Shown here one piece after another: positions 1 to 8,522 of a stretch of 16,854 nt of DNA (position 1 is the stretch's first letter; every line of letters begins with the position of its first letter). The notes under the pieces were generated by a model. That model made no database searches and was not told where the DNA came from. It saw only the letters and a program-made list of their open reading frames with translations. A program made the position numbers and the translations under genes. Source of the stretch: an uncultured Pedobacter sp. (GTDB taxonomy: Bacteria > Bacteroidota > Bacteroidia > Sphingobacteriales > Sphingobacteriaceae); the NCBI RefSeq assembly GCF_946479715.1, contig NZ_CAMLHF010000117.1:1-16854 (forward strand), read 5' to 3'.

Positions 1-1
1 T

Positions 2-328
2 GTAAATTACATATACAACCAACAAGGAACCCTGGCGGGAAGTTTTCCTTCTCCAAGAGACCTTAAATACGCTGAAAAGGCCTTATCTGATTCTGAATAT
101 ATTCTGGTAACCAGCGATTTTCATTTTATCTGTAAAAGACTGGCTGACAATTCTGTAAAATACGATATAGATCTTCTGGAAAAAATCGGAGAAATTAGAA
201 GCGGTGTTATTAATGAAATAAAGATTAACAGCAGTTCAATTGAGATCGATTATTCGGTGGTTAATAAAGACGGTGTTAGCATTAATGTAAGAAACGAAAT
301 AAGATCCTCAACCGGAGAAGAGCTGTAA
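2..328 (+). CDS. C-terminal end of an unrecognised protein (partial)
   Basis: An open frame runs from base 2 without a stop to TAA at 326-328, giving about 108 C-terminal residues; the start lies outside the window. The protein is soluble-looking and charged, with no membrane segment and no motif I can assign. It contains the stretch SFPSPRDLKYAEKALSDSEY near its beginning and ends in STGEEL. The next gene begins about 96 bases downstream on the same strand. I see no terminator between them, so co-transcription with the permease is possible but not shown. No function is proposed. The reading frame is supported only by its being open and having Bacteroidota-like codon use. Confidence 0.6.
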   Translation, partial: VNYIYNQQGTLAGSFPSPRDLKYAEKALSDSEYILVTSDFHFICKRLADNSVKYDIDLLEKIGEIRSGVINEIKINSSSIEIDYSVVNKDGVSINVRNEIRSSTGEEL

Positions 329-424
329 AGCTAATACAAGGCACCTTTGGTAATAGAATTGTTATATAATTTATTAAAGAATGATTTTCTCTTTGATAAA
401 TGTTCTATTTGTTAAAAAGTAATT

Positions 425-1372
425 ATGCCCTCCGTTCAAAAAAAATCTGCCCCACTTTTACTTGTTGTGTTGGCCTTTCTTATCGTTTACGCGGTATGGG
501 GATCAACCTATTTTTTCATATCTAAAGCTGTAGCCGGCTTTCCACCATTCTTTTTAGGCGCATTTAGATTTATCATTGCGGGCACCCTCTTGCTTGGCTG
601 GTGCATTTTTAATGGTTTGCCGGTATTTAATAAGAAGAATATATTTCATGCAGGCATAAGCGGTATACTGATGCTTGGTGTAGGTAATGGAATAGTGATC
701 TGGGTAGAACAATTTTTACCGAGTGGACTGGTTGCCATTATGGTTTCGTCAGCAGCAATCTGGTTTGTGATATTAGATAAGGGCAAGTGGAAAGAAAACT
801 TTAGCAACAAATTTACTGTTGCCGGTTTAATCATCGGCTTTTTGGGTGTAATTCTTTTATTCTGGGAACAACTAACAGCCAGCTTCTCTGTTCAACAAGA
901 TTCCAGAAATGTTCTGGGCATGATCCTTTTAATTATTGGCCCAATTGGCTGGGCCGGCGGATCGTTGTATTCAAAATATCATCCTGCGCCTGATACCCCT
1001 GCATCGGTTTCTACTGCATGGCAGATGTTAATTGCAGGAGTTTTATTTATACCGGGAAGTATCATTGCAGGAGAAATGAATGATTTTCAGTTTCAGAATG
1101 TTCCCGAATCTGCATGGTGGTCAATTGCCTATCTGATCATATTCGGATCAATAGTGGCATTTAGCGCCTATGTATGGCTACTACAGGTTCGCCCTGCAAC
1201 ACAAGTAAGCACTTATGCTTATGTAAACCCTGTGGTTGCGGTATTACTTGCTGTATTTTTTGCAAATGAGATCATAAGCATTATCCAGATAACTGGTTTA
1301 GTTGTTATTCTGGCCAGCGTTTTACTGATCAACTTGTCTAAATATAAAAAGTCGCCCGTTAAGGCGACTTAA
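425..1372 (+). CDS. EamA/DMT-family permease (10-TMS metabolite exporter)
   Basis: This 315-residue protein is almost entirely hydrophobic and shows the two-fold repeat of the drug/metabolite transporter superfamily. The first EamA half spans roughly residues 17-147 and opens with the typical VWGSTYFFISKAV motif. The second half spans roughly 165-305 and contains GWAGGSLYSKY and the C-terminal ATQVSTYAYVNPVVAV stretch characteristic of EamA proteins. Length and layout fit ten inner-membrane helices with a short basic tail (SKYKKS). Family members export amino acids, drugs or other small metabolites; the substrate cannot be read from sequence. The gene lies convergent to the rhamnose cluster and is probably not part of it. 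Its last codons form one arm of the terminator that ends that cluster. The ATG at 425 has an AT-rich upstream region without a Shine-Dalgarno sequence, as is usual in this phylum. Confidence 0.9.
   Translation: MPSVQKKSAPLLLVVLAFLIVYAVWGSTYFFISKAVAGFPPFFLGAFRFIIAGTLLLGWCIFNGLPVFNKKNIFHAGISGILMLGVGNGIVIWVEQFLPSGLVAIMVSSAAIWFVILDKGKWKENFSNKFTVAGLIIGFLGVILLFWEQLTASFSVQQDSRNVLGMILLIIGPIGWAGGSLYSKYHPAPDTPASVSTAWQMLIAGVLFIPGSIIAGEMNDFQFQNVPESAWWSIAYLIIFGSIVAFSAYVWLLQVRPATQVSTYAYVNPVVAVLLAVFFANEIISIIQITGLVVILASVLLINLSKYKKSPVKAT
1341..1370 (-). terminator. Rho-independent terminator of the rhamnose operon, inside the 3' end of the permease gene
   Basis: The arms AAGTCGCC (1349-1356) and GGCGACTT (1363-1370) form an 8-bp GC-rich stem with a 6-base loop. 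Read on the - strand, the stem is followed by a T-rich run (ACTTTTTATATTT), a good intrinsic terminator about 55 bases past the kinase stop. On the + strand the trailing sequence TTAATTCAT is a poorer U tract, so termination of the permease transcript here would be weaker. The + arms and loop encode the last permease codons and its stop. Confidence 0.75.
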
Positions 1373-1426
1373 TTCATAAACTAAAATTAACCAATATTAA
1401 TTACCGCTAAATTTGCCTCACGATAA

Positions 1427-2785
1427 TTAATTCTGGTGCTGAACTACAGAATAATACTTTAGTTCAATAATATCATTTGGTAAGGGTTTAGTGTTCCATG
1501 ATTTGTGAATGGCCAAAGCTGCTCCAACTGCAGTTGCCTGTGCCATAAAGGCTGCAAACACTTCAAGTTCAGGAAATGCAAGAGCTAGCAAATTCATAAA
1601 TATGGCATTTTTACTAAAGCCTCCGTCTACAAATATTCGTTTTACCTTGGTGCCTTTAAGCACTCTGTTTGTAGCTATATATTGCAGATTTACCAGATCT
1701 AAAACAAGTTGATGATAGGCTATAATATCTGATGAATAGTCTGCCAGGTTACGCTCTCCAAAAGAAGTAATATCCGATTGGGATTTATGCTCCAGTTGTT
1801 CAATGATCTTTGGATCGTATGGAACAGAGCGATAAGTGATGATGTCTGTACCGAAATGAGCTGCAATTCGTTTCACCTGCTGTTCATGCTCGTATCCTGA
1901 AAAAAGACGCGATGCTTTAACCGGCTTACCCTCGTATTGCAGATAACAAAGGCAATCATTTTCCAGCTCCTCTGCTGTAAGCGGACTAGAGTTAAAAGGG
2001 TTAAGGCTAATACACCATGTACCTGTAGATAATAAAATAAATGGCTCATGGAAATTTACCAGATAAGGCACCAAAGCGGCTGAGCTATCATGAAACCCAG
2101 CCCCTACAGCATAATTGTTGCCTGGAAATGCAGCAGGCATTACACTGTTTGAAGGAACAATAGGCGCAAGCTTGTCAAATATGCCTTCCTTTTTAACCCA
2201 TTCGTGGTAAGTGTTTTTGGTGAAATCCCATAAATTGGTATGACAGCCTATACTGGTAAGGTCTGAATATGCTTCGCCTGAAATCAGATAACTAAGGTAT
2301 TGCGGCAAATGAAGCGCATACTTTATTCTTTTAAAGAGTTCAGGGTTTTCGTATTTAATCCGGTACAACTGCATCCCCGAATTCAGGCTCCCCAACACCG
2401 GAGATGCGGTGAGATTAGAGAATGCTTCTTTTCCTCCGTAGGTATTATAAAATTGTTCTGTAAGTTCCTCCGGATAGGCTTTCAGATAATTATATAGTGG
2501 TGCCAAAGGATTCCCGGCCTCATCTATATAAACAAAGCTGGCACCGTAAGTTGCAAAATTAATAGACTTTATTTCGAAAGCCGGATTTCTAAAAACCTCC
2601 CTTAAGGAATCAAAAATAGATAACCTTAAGCTTTCCAAATTCTCACACGGGTCCCCATCCTCGTCTACAGTTTCGGTAAACCGAGCTGATCTTTCAAAAA
2701 CTATTTTATAGTTCTCATCAAAAAGAAACAGCTTCTTATTGGTTTTACCAACATCAAAAATCGCTATTACCGGGGTTGCCTTCAT
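1427..2785 (-). CDS. rhaB: FGGY-family carbohydrate kinase, probable L-rhamnulokinase
   Basis: The enzyme should phosphorylate L-rhamnulose to L-rhamnulose-1-phosphate in the cytoplasm. Evidence for the FGGY fold: the N-terminal phosphate-binding strand IAIFDVGKTNKK (residues 7-18), LLSTGTWCISLNP at the start of the C-terminal half, the catalytic-base region GAGFHDSSAA (Asp233), and the C-terminal nucleotide-binding segment FVDGGFSKNA (about 385-394). The length (452 aa) is normal for the family. The frame can be extended to a TTG at 2800 and an ATG at 2797. I prefer the ATG at 2785 because GGGAG lies five bases before it and the protein then starts MKATPVIAIFDVG, as FGGY kinases usually do. 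It is the last gene of the - strand rha cluster, immediately behind rhaI. Assignment to rhamnulose rather than another ketose rests on this context. Confidence 0.88.
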   Translation of the reverse strand: MKATPVIAIFDVGKTNKKLFLFDENYKIVFERSARFTETVDEDGDPCENLESLRLSIFDSLREVFRNPAFEIKSINFATYGASFVYIDEAGNPLAPLYNYLKAYPEELTEQFYNTYGGKEAFSNLTASPVLGSLNSGMQLYRIKYENPELFKRIKYALHLPQYLSYLISGEAYSDLTSIGCHTNLWDFTKNTYHEWVKKEGIFDKLAPIVPSNSVMPAAFPGNNYAVGAGFHDSSAALVPYLVNFHEPFILLSTGTWCISLNPFNSSPLTAEELENDCLCYLQYEGKPVKASRLFSGYEHEQQVKRIAAHFGTDIITYRSVPYDPKIIEQLEHKSQSDITSFGERNLADYSSDIIAYHQLVLDLVNLQYIATNRVLKGTKVKRIFVDGGFSKNAIFMNLLALAFPELEVFAAFMAQATAVGAALAIHKSWNTKPLPNDIIELKYYSVVQHQN

Positions 2786-2800
2786 TTTAACTCCCATCAA

Positions 2801-4075
2801 TTACAACCCTGTTGCTACCGTTTTTGCTCCACGGTTTTTAATTAACTCTTGTCGCACATTGAATTTCCTGAAAGCTTCAATTGGTGATAATGCTGCTCCT
2901 GAACGTAAACGCGCTTCGGCTACCAACGGACGTAAATCTGTTCTGAAAGCCTGCTGTAAGATCTCCTGACTGCGTGCTACATCATTAATGGCTTGTGCTT
3001 CCTGTAAAGCAACACGATCAACAGATAGTGCCTGAGCGTAAGCAATCATTATAGCCTCAACAGATTGTAAAAGGTCTTCGAGCGGATCTTTTACGTTATG
3101 TGATGCATCAATCATCCAACCCAGGTCTTCTCTATGATCCATTCCGCGGGCATCCATGCCTTCAACAAGTTCATTAAATATAAGGAACAGTTGATACGGT
3201 TTAATGCTGCCGGCGGTTAAATCGTCATCGCCATATTTTGAATCGTTAAAGTGGAAACCACCTAGTTTTTCTTCCATCAGCAAAAGCGAAACAATTTGCT
3301 CAATATTTGCATTCGGCAGGTGGTGACCAAGATCTACCAAAGTATATGCTTTTGGCCCTAGCTTATTGGCAAATAATAAAGATTGGCCCCAGTCTCCAAC
3401 TGTTGTTGAATAAAAATTAGGTTCAAAGGCTTTGTACTCTACAAATATCTTCCAGTCATTTGGTAAAGCTGCGTAGATTTCGCGTAAACTTTCTAAAGTA
3501 TTTTGGAAGGCTTTTCTGAAATTAAGCTGCCCCGGAAAACAAGATCCATCCGCCAGCCATACAGTAAGTGCTTTGGATCCCAATTCAACACCCTGACGAA
3601 TAACTTCTATGTTATGGTCAACAGCATGTTTTCTCACTGCTTTATCTACATGCTGTAACGATCCGAATTTATAACTCTGTGCCTGATCTGGTTGATCCTG
3701 AAACGTATTTGAGTTCATAGCATCAAAACGTAGACCATGTTGTGCCGCCAAAGCCTTAATTGCATTTGTATTATCAGCTACGTCCCATGGAATGTGTAAA
3801 GAAATAGCACCGCTTGAGCCGTTAAGCTTGTGTAGCAAACCTATATCTTCAATTTTTTCTTCCAGATTTCTAGGCTCCCCCCCTGAAGAGAAACGTCCGA
3901 ATCTTGTTCCGCCGGTACCTAAAGCCCAGCTTGGAATAGCAATCTGGAAATCTACCAGTTTCTGAATAATACTTTGAGCGTTAGAAATTTCTGATGTAAT
4001 GAAGTCAAGCTGACGCTCATGTTTGGCCAAAAGCTCGCTGTTATGTGATTCTAATTGATAATTTTCTAGTTTCAT
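2801..4075 (-). CDS. rhaI: L-rhamnose isomerase, Pseudomonas stutzeri RhaI type
   Basis: This 424-residue TIM-barrel sugar isomerase interconverts L-rhamnose and L-rhamnulose. It resembles the broad-specificity RhaI of Pseudomonas stutzeri (about 430 aa) and not the E. coli RhaA type. The metal-binding pattern is visible in order: Glu213 in FVEYKAFEP, Asp248 and His251 in LVDLGHHLP, His275 with Asp278 and Asp283/285 in GGFHFNDSKYGDDDL, and Asp323 in WMIDASHNV. These match the two-metal site described for the family, at positions shifted by a few residues. The upstream gap to rhaEW is 18 bases and the rhaB frame begins almost at its stop, so translation of the three is probably coupled in one transcript. 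RhaI-type enzymes can also act on other aldoses such as lyose or allose; the neighbours make rhamnose the likely substrate. Confidence 0.93.
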   Translation of the reverse strand: MKLENYQLESHNSELLAKHERQLDFITSEISNAQSIIQKLVDFQIAIPSWALGTGGTRFGRFSSGGEPRNLEEKIEDIGLLHKLNGSSGAISLHIPWDVADNTNAIKALAAQHGLRFDAMNSNTFQDQPDQAQSYKFGSLQHVDKAVRKHAVDHNIEVIRQGVELGSKALTVWLADGSCFPGQLNFRKAFQNTLESLREIYAALPNDWKIFVEYKAFEPNFYSTTVGDWGQSLLFANKLGPKAYTLVDLGHHLPNANIEQIVSLLLMEEKLGGFHFNDSKYGDDDLTAGSIKPYQLFLIFNELVEGMDARGMDHREDLGWMIDASHNVKDPLEDLLQSVEAIMIAYAQALSVDRVALQEAQAINDVARSQEILQQAFRTDLRPLVAEARLRSGAALSPIEAFRKFNVRQELIKNRGAKTVATGL

Positions 4076-4093
4076 CTGTGTAGGTTTTAAGTT

Positions 4094-6214
4094 TTAACGA
4101 ACAAAGGCATTTGCAACGCCCCCATCCACATTCAATACATTACCTGTTGATTTATTCATTAGTCCGCCAACAAAAGCAAAACATGCGTTAGAGATATCCT
4201 CAGGCAATATCACTTCATTAAGCAAGGTACGCTTTGCATAGAAAGCTGGCAACTCTTGTACCGTAATTCCATATGCTTTTGCTCTGCCTGCAGCCCATTC
4301 GCCTTCCCAAATCTTACTGTCTGAGATTACAGCATCAGGGTTAACCGTATTTACGCGGATATGATCAGTCCCAAGTTCAGCTGCATTTAATCTGCTTAAG
4401 TGTAACTGAGCAGCTTTTGCAGATCCATAGCCAGCATTGTTTGGTCCTGAAACCAACGCATTTTTACTAACTATATTCAATACATCGCCACCAATAGCCT
4501 GTTTACGCATTACCTCTACCCCAGCCTGGGTAACAAGGAACTGGCCTTTTACCAGAATATCATATAAAAGGTCCCAATCTTTTTCGGTATGCTCTTCAAT
4601 AGGTTTTGAAATAGAGATACCGGCACAATTTACCACTATATCTACCCCTCCAAATTCCAGACTTGCTTCTTCAAAGGCATTTTTAATGCTTGCTGAATCA
4701 GTTACATCTAATATTACAGCAGTATAAGCATCCTTACCGAACTCATTGTTAAAGCTGTCGTTAGCTTTTTGCAGCCTGCCTGCATCATTATCATTGATTA
4801 CAGCACATGCACCTTCTTCTATAAATTTGCGGGCAATGGCTTTACCAATACCGCCGGCGCTGCCAGTAATGAGGGCCACTTTACCCGAAAGTGGTTTTGG
4901 CTTAGGCATTCTTTGCAATTTCGCCTCTTCCAAAAGCCAGTATTCAATATTGAATGCTTCCTGTCTCGGTAAAGAAGTGTATTCAGATATGGCTTCAGCG
5001 CCTTTCATTACATTGATGGCATTAGTATAAAACTCGGCAGCAACTCTGGCAGTTTGTTTATCCTTAGAGAAAGAGAACATTCCTATTCCAGGATATAATA
5101 TAATTACCGGATTAGCATCGCGCATTGCCGGACTGTTATCATGTTTACAAGAATTATAATATTCGGCATACATTTTACGATATGCTTCAAATTCAGGAGC
5201 CAATCTTTCTTTCAGTGCTTTAACATCACTGATGTCTTCATTAGGTGCAAGTTTAAGTACCAGCGGACTTATCTTAGTGCGTAGGAAATGATCTGGGCAG
5301 CTTGTTCCAAGTGGCGCTAAGCGATCTAAATCGTTAGAGTTAATAAACTCCAGCACTCTTGCATCATCAGTAAAATGACCTGCCATATGCTTTTCACTTG
5401 AGCAAAACCCTCTTAATACAGGAGCGATAGCTGCAGCTTGCTTACGGCGTAGATTTTGTGCAGCGCTTTCAATTTTCTGGCCTCCAAATACAGGTTTTTT
5501 CTTGCCGTAGTTGGCTTCAAGATATTCGGCACATTTTTCTATTACTTCAAGGGTATTGATGTAACTTTCGAAGGCTGTATCTCCCCAGGTAAACAACCCG
5601 TGCGAGCCTAACATAATACCTCTTATGCCTGGATTATCGTCTAAACATTTACGTAATTGCAATCCAAGCTCAAAGCCTGGTTTTTGCCATGGCACCCAGC
5701 CAATTGTTCCGTTAAATAATTCTTTAGTGATGCGTTCTCCATCTTTAGCTGCCGCTATCGCAATTGCAGCATCAGGATGCAGGTGATCTATGTGTTTAAA
5801 AGGTAAAAAACCATGTAATGGCGTGTCGATAGATGGAGCTTTAGATTTCAGGTCATATATGCAATGATTAAACAATTCAACCATTTCATCTTCATGTGGA
5901 AGTCCTCTGTAAATATTTTTAAGATTACGCAAGCTATCCACATACAATGCAGCCAAACCGCTTTGTTTCAATGTGCCTAAATCTCCTCCAGATCCTTTAA
6001 CCCACATTACTTCGGTATCCTGTCCGGTTAAAGGGTGCTTTGCAATTGCCTTACAAGAGGTATTGCCACCTCCATAATTTGTAAGTCTTAGATCAGCACC
6101 TAGTAAATTTGAACGGTAGATTAACAATGCAACCTCGTCACCAGCCAGTTCAGCAGCCTTTGCATCATCCCACAAATAACTTACATGTTTAAAATCAGTT
6201 GTTCTAACAGTCAT
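4094..6214 (-). CDS. rhaEW: Bifunctional rhamnulose-1-phosphate aldolase / lactaldehyde dehydrogenase (aldolase-SDR fusion)
   Basis: This 706-residue cytoplasmic protein joins two enzymes. The N-terminal class II aldolase domain (about 25-240) has NYGGGNTSCK (47-55), KGSGGDLGTL (73-82), the metal-site histidines in HIDHLHPD (141-148) and GSHGLF (203-208). It should cleave L-rhamnulose-1-phosphate to DHAP and L-lactaldehyde. The C-terminal short-chain dehydrogenase domain (about 443-704) has the NAD(P) motif TGSAGGIG (450-457), NCAG (529-532), and the catalytic Ser583, Tyr596 and Lys600 (YGSAK). The family is known as RhaEW, where the second domain oxidises lactaldehyde to lactate. Here the direction, oxidation or reduction, is inferred. 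The linker 240-440 is typical of this family. It lies 28 bases after rhaT and 18 before rhaI. No key residue appears missing. Confidence 0.93.
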   Translation of the reverse strand: MTVRTTDFKHVSYLWDDAKAAELAGDEVALLIYRSNLLGADLRLTNYGGGNTSCKAIAKHPLTGQDTEVMWVKGSGGDLGTLKQSGLAALYVDSLRNLKNIYRGLPHEDEMVELFNHCIYDLKSKAPSIDTPLHGFLPFKHIDHLHPDAAIAIAAAKDGERITKELFNGTIGWVPWQKPGFELGLQLRKCLDDNPGIRGIMLGSHGLFTWGDTAFESYINTLEVIEKCAEYLEANYGKKKPVFGGQKIESAAQNLRRKQAAAIAPVLRGFCSSEKHMAGHFTDDARVLEFINSNDLDRLAPLGTSCPDHFLRTKISPLVLKLAPNEDISDVKALKERLAPEFEAYRKMYAEYYNSCKHDNSPAMRDANPVIILYPGIGMFSFSKDKQTARVAAEFYTNAINVMKGAEAISEYTSLPRQEAFNIEYWLLEEAKLQRMPKPKPLSGKVALITGSAGGIGKAIARKFIEEGACAVINDNDAGRLQKANDSFNNEFGKDAYTAVILDVTDSASIKNAFEEASLEFGGVDIVVNCAGISISKPIEEHTEKDWDLLYDILVKGQFLVTQAGVEVMRKQAIGGDVLNIVSKNALVSGPNNAGYGSAKAAQLHLSRLNAAELGTDHIRVNTVNPDAVISDSKIWEGEWAAGRAKAYGITVQELPAFYAKRTLLNEVILPEDISNACFAFVGGLMNKSTGNVLNVDGGVANAFVR

Positions 6215-6242
6215 AAAAATATTTCATTAATTAAATTTGTAT

Positions 6243-7322
6243 TTACTTGATTGAGTTCCCGTAGCCAACAATTAGCACAGAAATAATAATAATAGCTATA
6301 CCTGCTATCACGGTACCGAAAGTTTTCTTCTTTACTCCCGACCATTCCCTTAATACAAGGCCCCAGGCATTAGCAATTAGAATAATAAATGCCATGTGCA
6401 GTATCCATGAACTGGCTCCGTTACCTAGTTTACTTTCGCCCATTCCATAAAAGAAAAATTGCAAAAACCAGGTGGTACCTGCCAGCGCAGAAAATATGTA
6501 GTTCTTTAAAAGAGGTGTCTCTTTGTTCGTATAGTCACCAAAAGTTTTGTTACGGAAATTCAAAATCATACACCAGATCAGGTTGGTAGTTAACCCTCCC
6601 CATAATATGAGGATATAAGTTACATTGTTCTGGAAAAGGAATTCGCCCTGTCCCGGATGTGTACTTTTCCAAATATCATTTGCAGCATTGGCCATGTCTT
6701 TTCCGGCATCAATACCAAATGCAAAACAAGCACTAAGGATACCTGAAATAATAGATACGGTAAGGCCCAGACCAATTTTGTATTCGTTATTAGATGGATC
6801 GGCCTTGCCTGCCGCTACCAGGTCTTTTTCTTTCATGCCACCAGCCTTACCACAAACTATAATCCCTATAACGCAGATTGCTAATCCCAGTAAAACCATT
6901 TGTCCCCATTGGCTGTTCAACATATCTGTTAAACTATCCTTTCCGGGTTTTGGATTAAAATTATAATATATTGAAGGGATTATTGCTCCAAAAACAGAAC
7001 ATAGTCCGAGAATAATAGAGCTTCCTAATGATACCCCGAGGTACCTTACACCCAAACCATAGGTTAATCCGCCTATTCCCCATAACGCGCCGAAAAAGTA
7101 AGTAAGTAATAAGATTTTACCGTTTGTTGCAGCAATGATATCTGTAAAACCGGGAATAGTAAGCCATGCTGCAAAAGGCGGCACAAGCAACCATGAAAAG
7201 ATACCACCTACAATCCAGTAACTCTCCCAGGCCCATCCCTTAACCTTCTTATAAGGAATATAAAAACTACCAGAGGCAAAGCCTCCTATAAAATGGAAAA
7301 TGACCCCGAAAATTACTTGCAT
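6243..7322 (-). CDS. rhaT: L-rhamnose/H+ symporter RhaT
   Basis: This 359-residue, strongly hydrophobic inner-membrane protein has about ten predicted helices and the RhaT signature near the N terminus: IGGFASGSFYIPYKKVKGW at about residues 12-30, followed by ESYWIVGGIFSW. It also has GLGVRYLGVSLGSSIILGLC in the middle. RhaT belongs to the DMT superfamily and moves L-rhamnose into the cytoplasm with protons. It is the first structural gene downstream of the regulator on the - strand. The 118-base gap before it holds a candidate operator, so transcription of rhaT-rhaEW-rhaI-rhaB could start there as well as read through from upstream. Family assignment is secure from the N-terminal motif and the gene context. 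Confidence 0.93.
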   Translation of the reverse strand: MQVIFGVIFHFIGGFASGSFYIPYKKVKGWAWESYWIVGGIFSWLLVPPFAAWLTIPGFTDIIAATNGKILLLTYFFGALWGIGGLTYGLGVRYLGVSLGSSIILGLCSVFGAIIPSIYYNFNPKPGKDSLTDMLNSQWGQMVLLGLAICVIGIIVCGKAGGMKEKDLVAAGKADPSNNEYKIGLGLTVSIISGILSACFAFGIDAGKDMANAANDIWKSTHPGQGEFLFQNNVTYILILWGGLTTNLIWCMILNFRNKTFGDYTNKETPLLKNYIFSALAGTTWFLQFFFYGMGESKLGNGASSWILHMAFIILIANAWGLVLREWSGVKKKTFGTVIAGIAIIIISVLIVGYGNSIK

Positions 7323-7391
7323 ACTTATTGAACTTTATATTTGGTTAAAATAATAGTCCTAATTTATACAAGTAGATTTTTAAAACTGTCA

Positions 7392-7413
7392 TGTACTATC
7401 ATGAAGAAGTACA
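7392..7413. promoter_or_regulatory. Candidate operator, inverted repeat TGTACT-N10-AGTACA, upstream of rhaT
   Basis: The two 6-bp arms at 7392-7397 and 7408-7413 are perfect reverse complements, about 70 bases upstream of the rhaT start and downstream of the GntR gene. The size (22 bp) suits a dimeric winged-helix regulator. One TGTACT arm recurs at 11255-11260, just upstream of the -33 element proposed for the first rhamnosidase gene. Binding by the local GntR protein is inference. Confidence 0.4.
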
Positions 7414-7440
7414 AATAAATTCATTACAGTCTAAAAAAAA

Positions 7441-8469
7441 TTAAATTGATGCTCTGCGGGTATAATAAAAAGGTACTTCGATATGGCGTCTGGAGTTATC
7501 CAGAATAAGATTTGCCGCCACAGTACCCATAAATTTAAAGTCAGTAGAAATAGTAGTAATGCCGTTTAATAATATTTTCTTTAAAGGGGTCTCATTGTAA
7601 GATATTACACCTACATTCTTTCCTATTTTATATTTCATACTAATAAGCCGTTCTAATAAAATAACCAGATCGGCTTCCATTAAATTAATAAAAGCTTCTC
7701 CTTCGTTTATTGGCTCAATAGATATATCACTTACTACGTGATGAGAAAAGGCGTATTGCTGACAAAAGCGATGGAACCCATCTAAAATCTCTTTAGGAAA
7801 ATAACTTTTTTTAGGAAAAATTATTTTTAGTGTGTGGTATTTGCTAAGCTCATTACGGGCCTGTTCTAAAGCATCGTAAATATTCTTTTCAAAGTTTTCA
7901 TAAGCCGCAGCATAATCGCCATCAACCCCTTTTATCTTTTTATCCAGTAAAACCAGTTTTTCTTTTGGAATGGTATTGATGATATCTCTGGCATATTCCT
8001 CGCCTTCAATAAAATGAGGAATGATCACATAGTGAGAATATTCTTCTTTTTTATCGGTCAAAAATCGTTTAAAAAGCCTAAAATCATTGTTATAGATATA
8101 AAAGTCTACAGATACATCCTCGCCCAATGCAGCAATAAATGCATCGTAAACAATCTTTTTGTGTGCGCTAAGTTTATTGAAAAGCAGAAACACCTTTAGT
8201 TTCTGCTTAAAATCTATATTGGCAATATAATAGCCTTTACCGGGAACGGAGTTAATTACACCTATGTTTTTAAGGTACTTGTATCCTTTTTCAGCGGTAT
8301 CACGCGAAATCTCCAGCTTATAACTCAACTCATTAATAGAAGGCAATAAATTGTCTTTCTTTAACTTACCCAGCTCAACAGCTTTTATAATTGCGCTGGA
8401 CAGTTGCAAATATTTAGGTGTTGCAGAATACTCATCAATATGAATAAAATCAAAAAACTTAGTCTTCAT
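7441..8469 (-). CDS. GntR-type transcriptional regulator with LacI-like effector domain, candidate rhamnose regulator
   Basis: This 342-residue protein has an N-terminal winged helix-turn-helix of GntR type (about 10-82), including LLPSINELSYKLEISRDTAE and the wing motif SVPGKGYYI. From about residue 91 it continues with an alternating alpha/beta region resembling the periplasmic-binding-protein fold of LacI regulators, ending with ITTISTDFKFMGTVAANLIL. This architecture is common in Bacteroidota sugar regulators and binds a small ligand, here probably rhamnose or a pathway intermediate. The gene sits between the rhamnosidase and rhaT on the same strand (53- and 118-base gaps), so it very likely controls this cluster. 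A 12-bp palindrome 30 bases upstream of its start suggests autoregulation. Repressor versus activator cannot be told from sequence. It differs from the AraC-type RhaR/RhaS proteins best known for rhamnose control. Confidence 0.85.
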   Translation of the reverse strand: MKTKFFDFIHIDEYSATPKYLQLSSAIIKAVELGKLKKDNLLPSINELSYKLEISRDTAEKGYKYLKNIGVINSVPGKGYYIANIDFKQKLKVFLLFNKLSAHKKIVYDAFIAALGEDVSVDFYIYNNDFRLFKRFLTDKKEEYSHYVIIPHFIEGEEYARDIINTIPKEKLVLLDKKIKGVDGDYAAAYENFEKNIYDALEQARNELSKYHTLKIIFPKKSYFPKEILDGFHRFCQQYAFSHHVVSDISIEPINEGEAFINLMEADLVILLERLISMKYKIGKNVGVISYNETPLKKILLNGITTISTDFKFMGTVAANLILDNSRRHIEVPFYYTRRASI

Positions 8470-8498
8470 CTTTCTAAAAGTAAGTAATTTAATGCAAT

Positions 8499-8510
8499 TG
8501 GTCTATACCA
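8499..8510. promoter_or_regulatory. Candidate GntR-type operator TGGTCTATACCA upstream of the regulator gene
   Basis: The arms TGGT and ACCA flank a 4-base centre, 30 bases before the regulator's start codon and inside the 53-base gap after the rhamnosidase stop. The sequence closely resembles the TGGTCTAGACCA-like palindromes bound by several GntR-family repressors of sugar genes. Autoregulation by the adjacent gene product is inferred. I saw no second copy near rhaT or near the rhamnosidase start. Confidence 0.45.
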
Positions 8511-8522
8511 GACAAATAACTG

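Noticed and set aside
6625..6966. Open + strand frame of 113 codons opposite rhaT
   Set aside because: It is antisense to the clear RhaT gene; the composition follows from the complement of membrane-helix codons.
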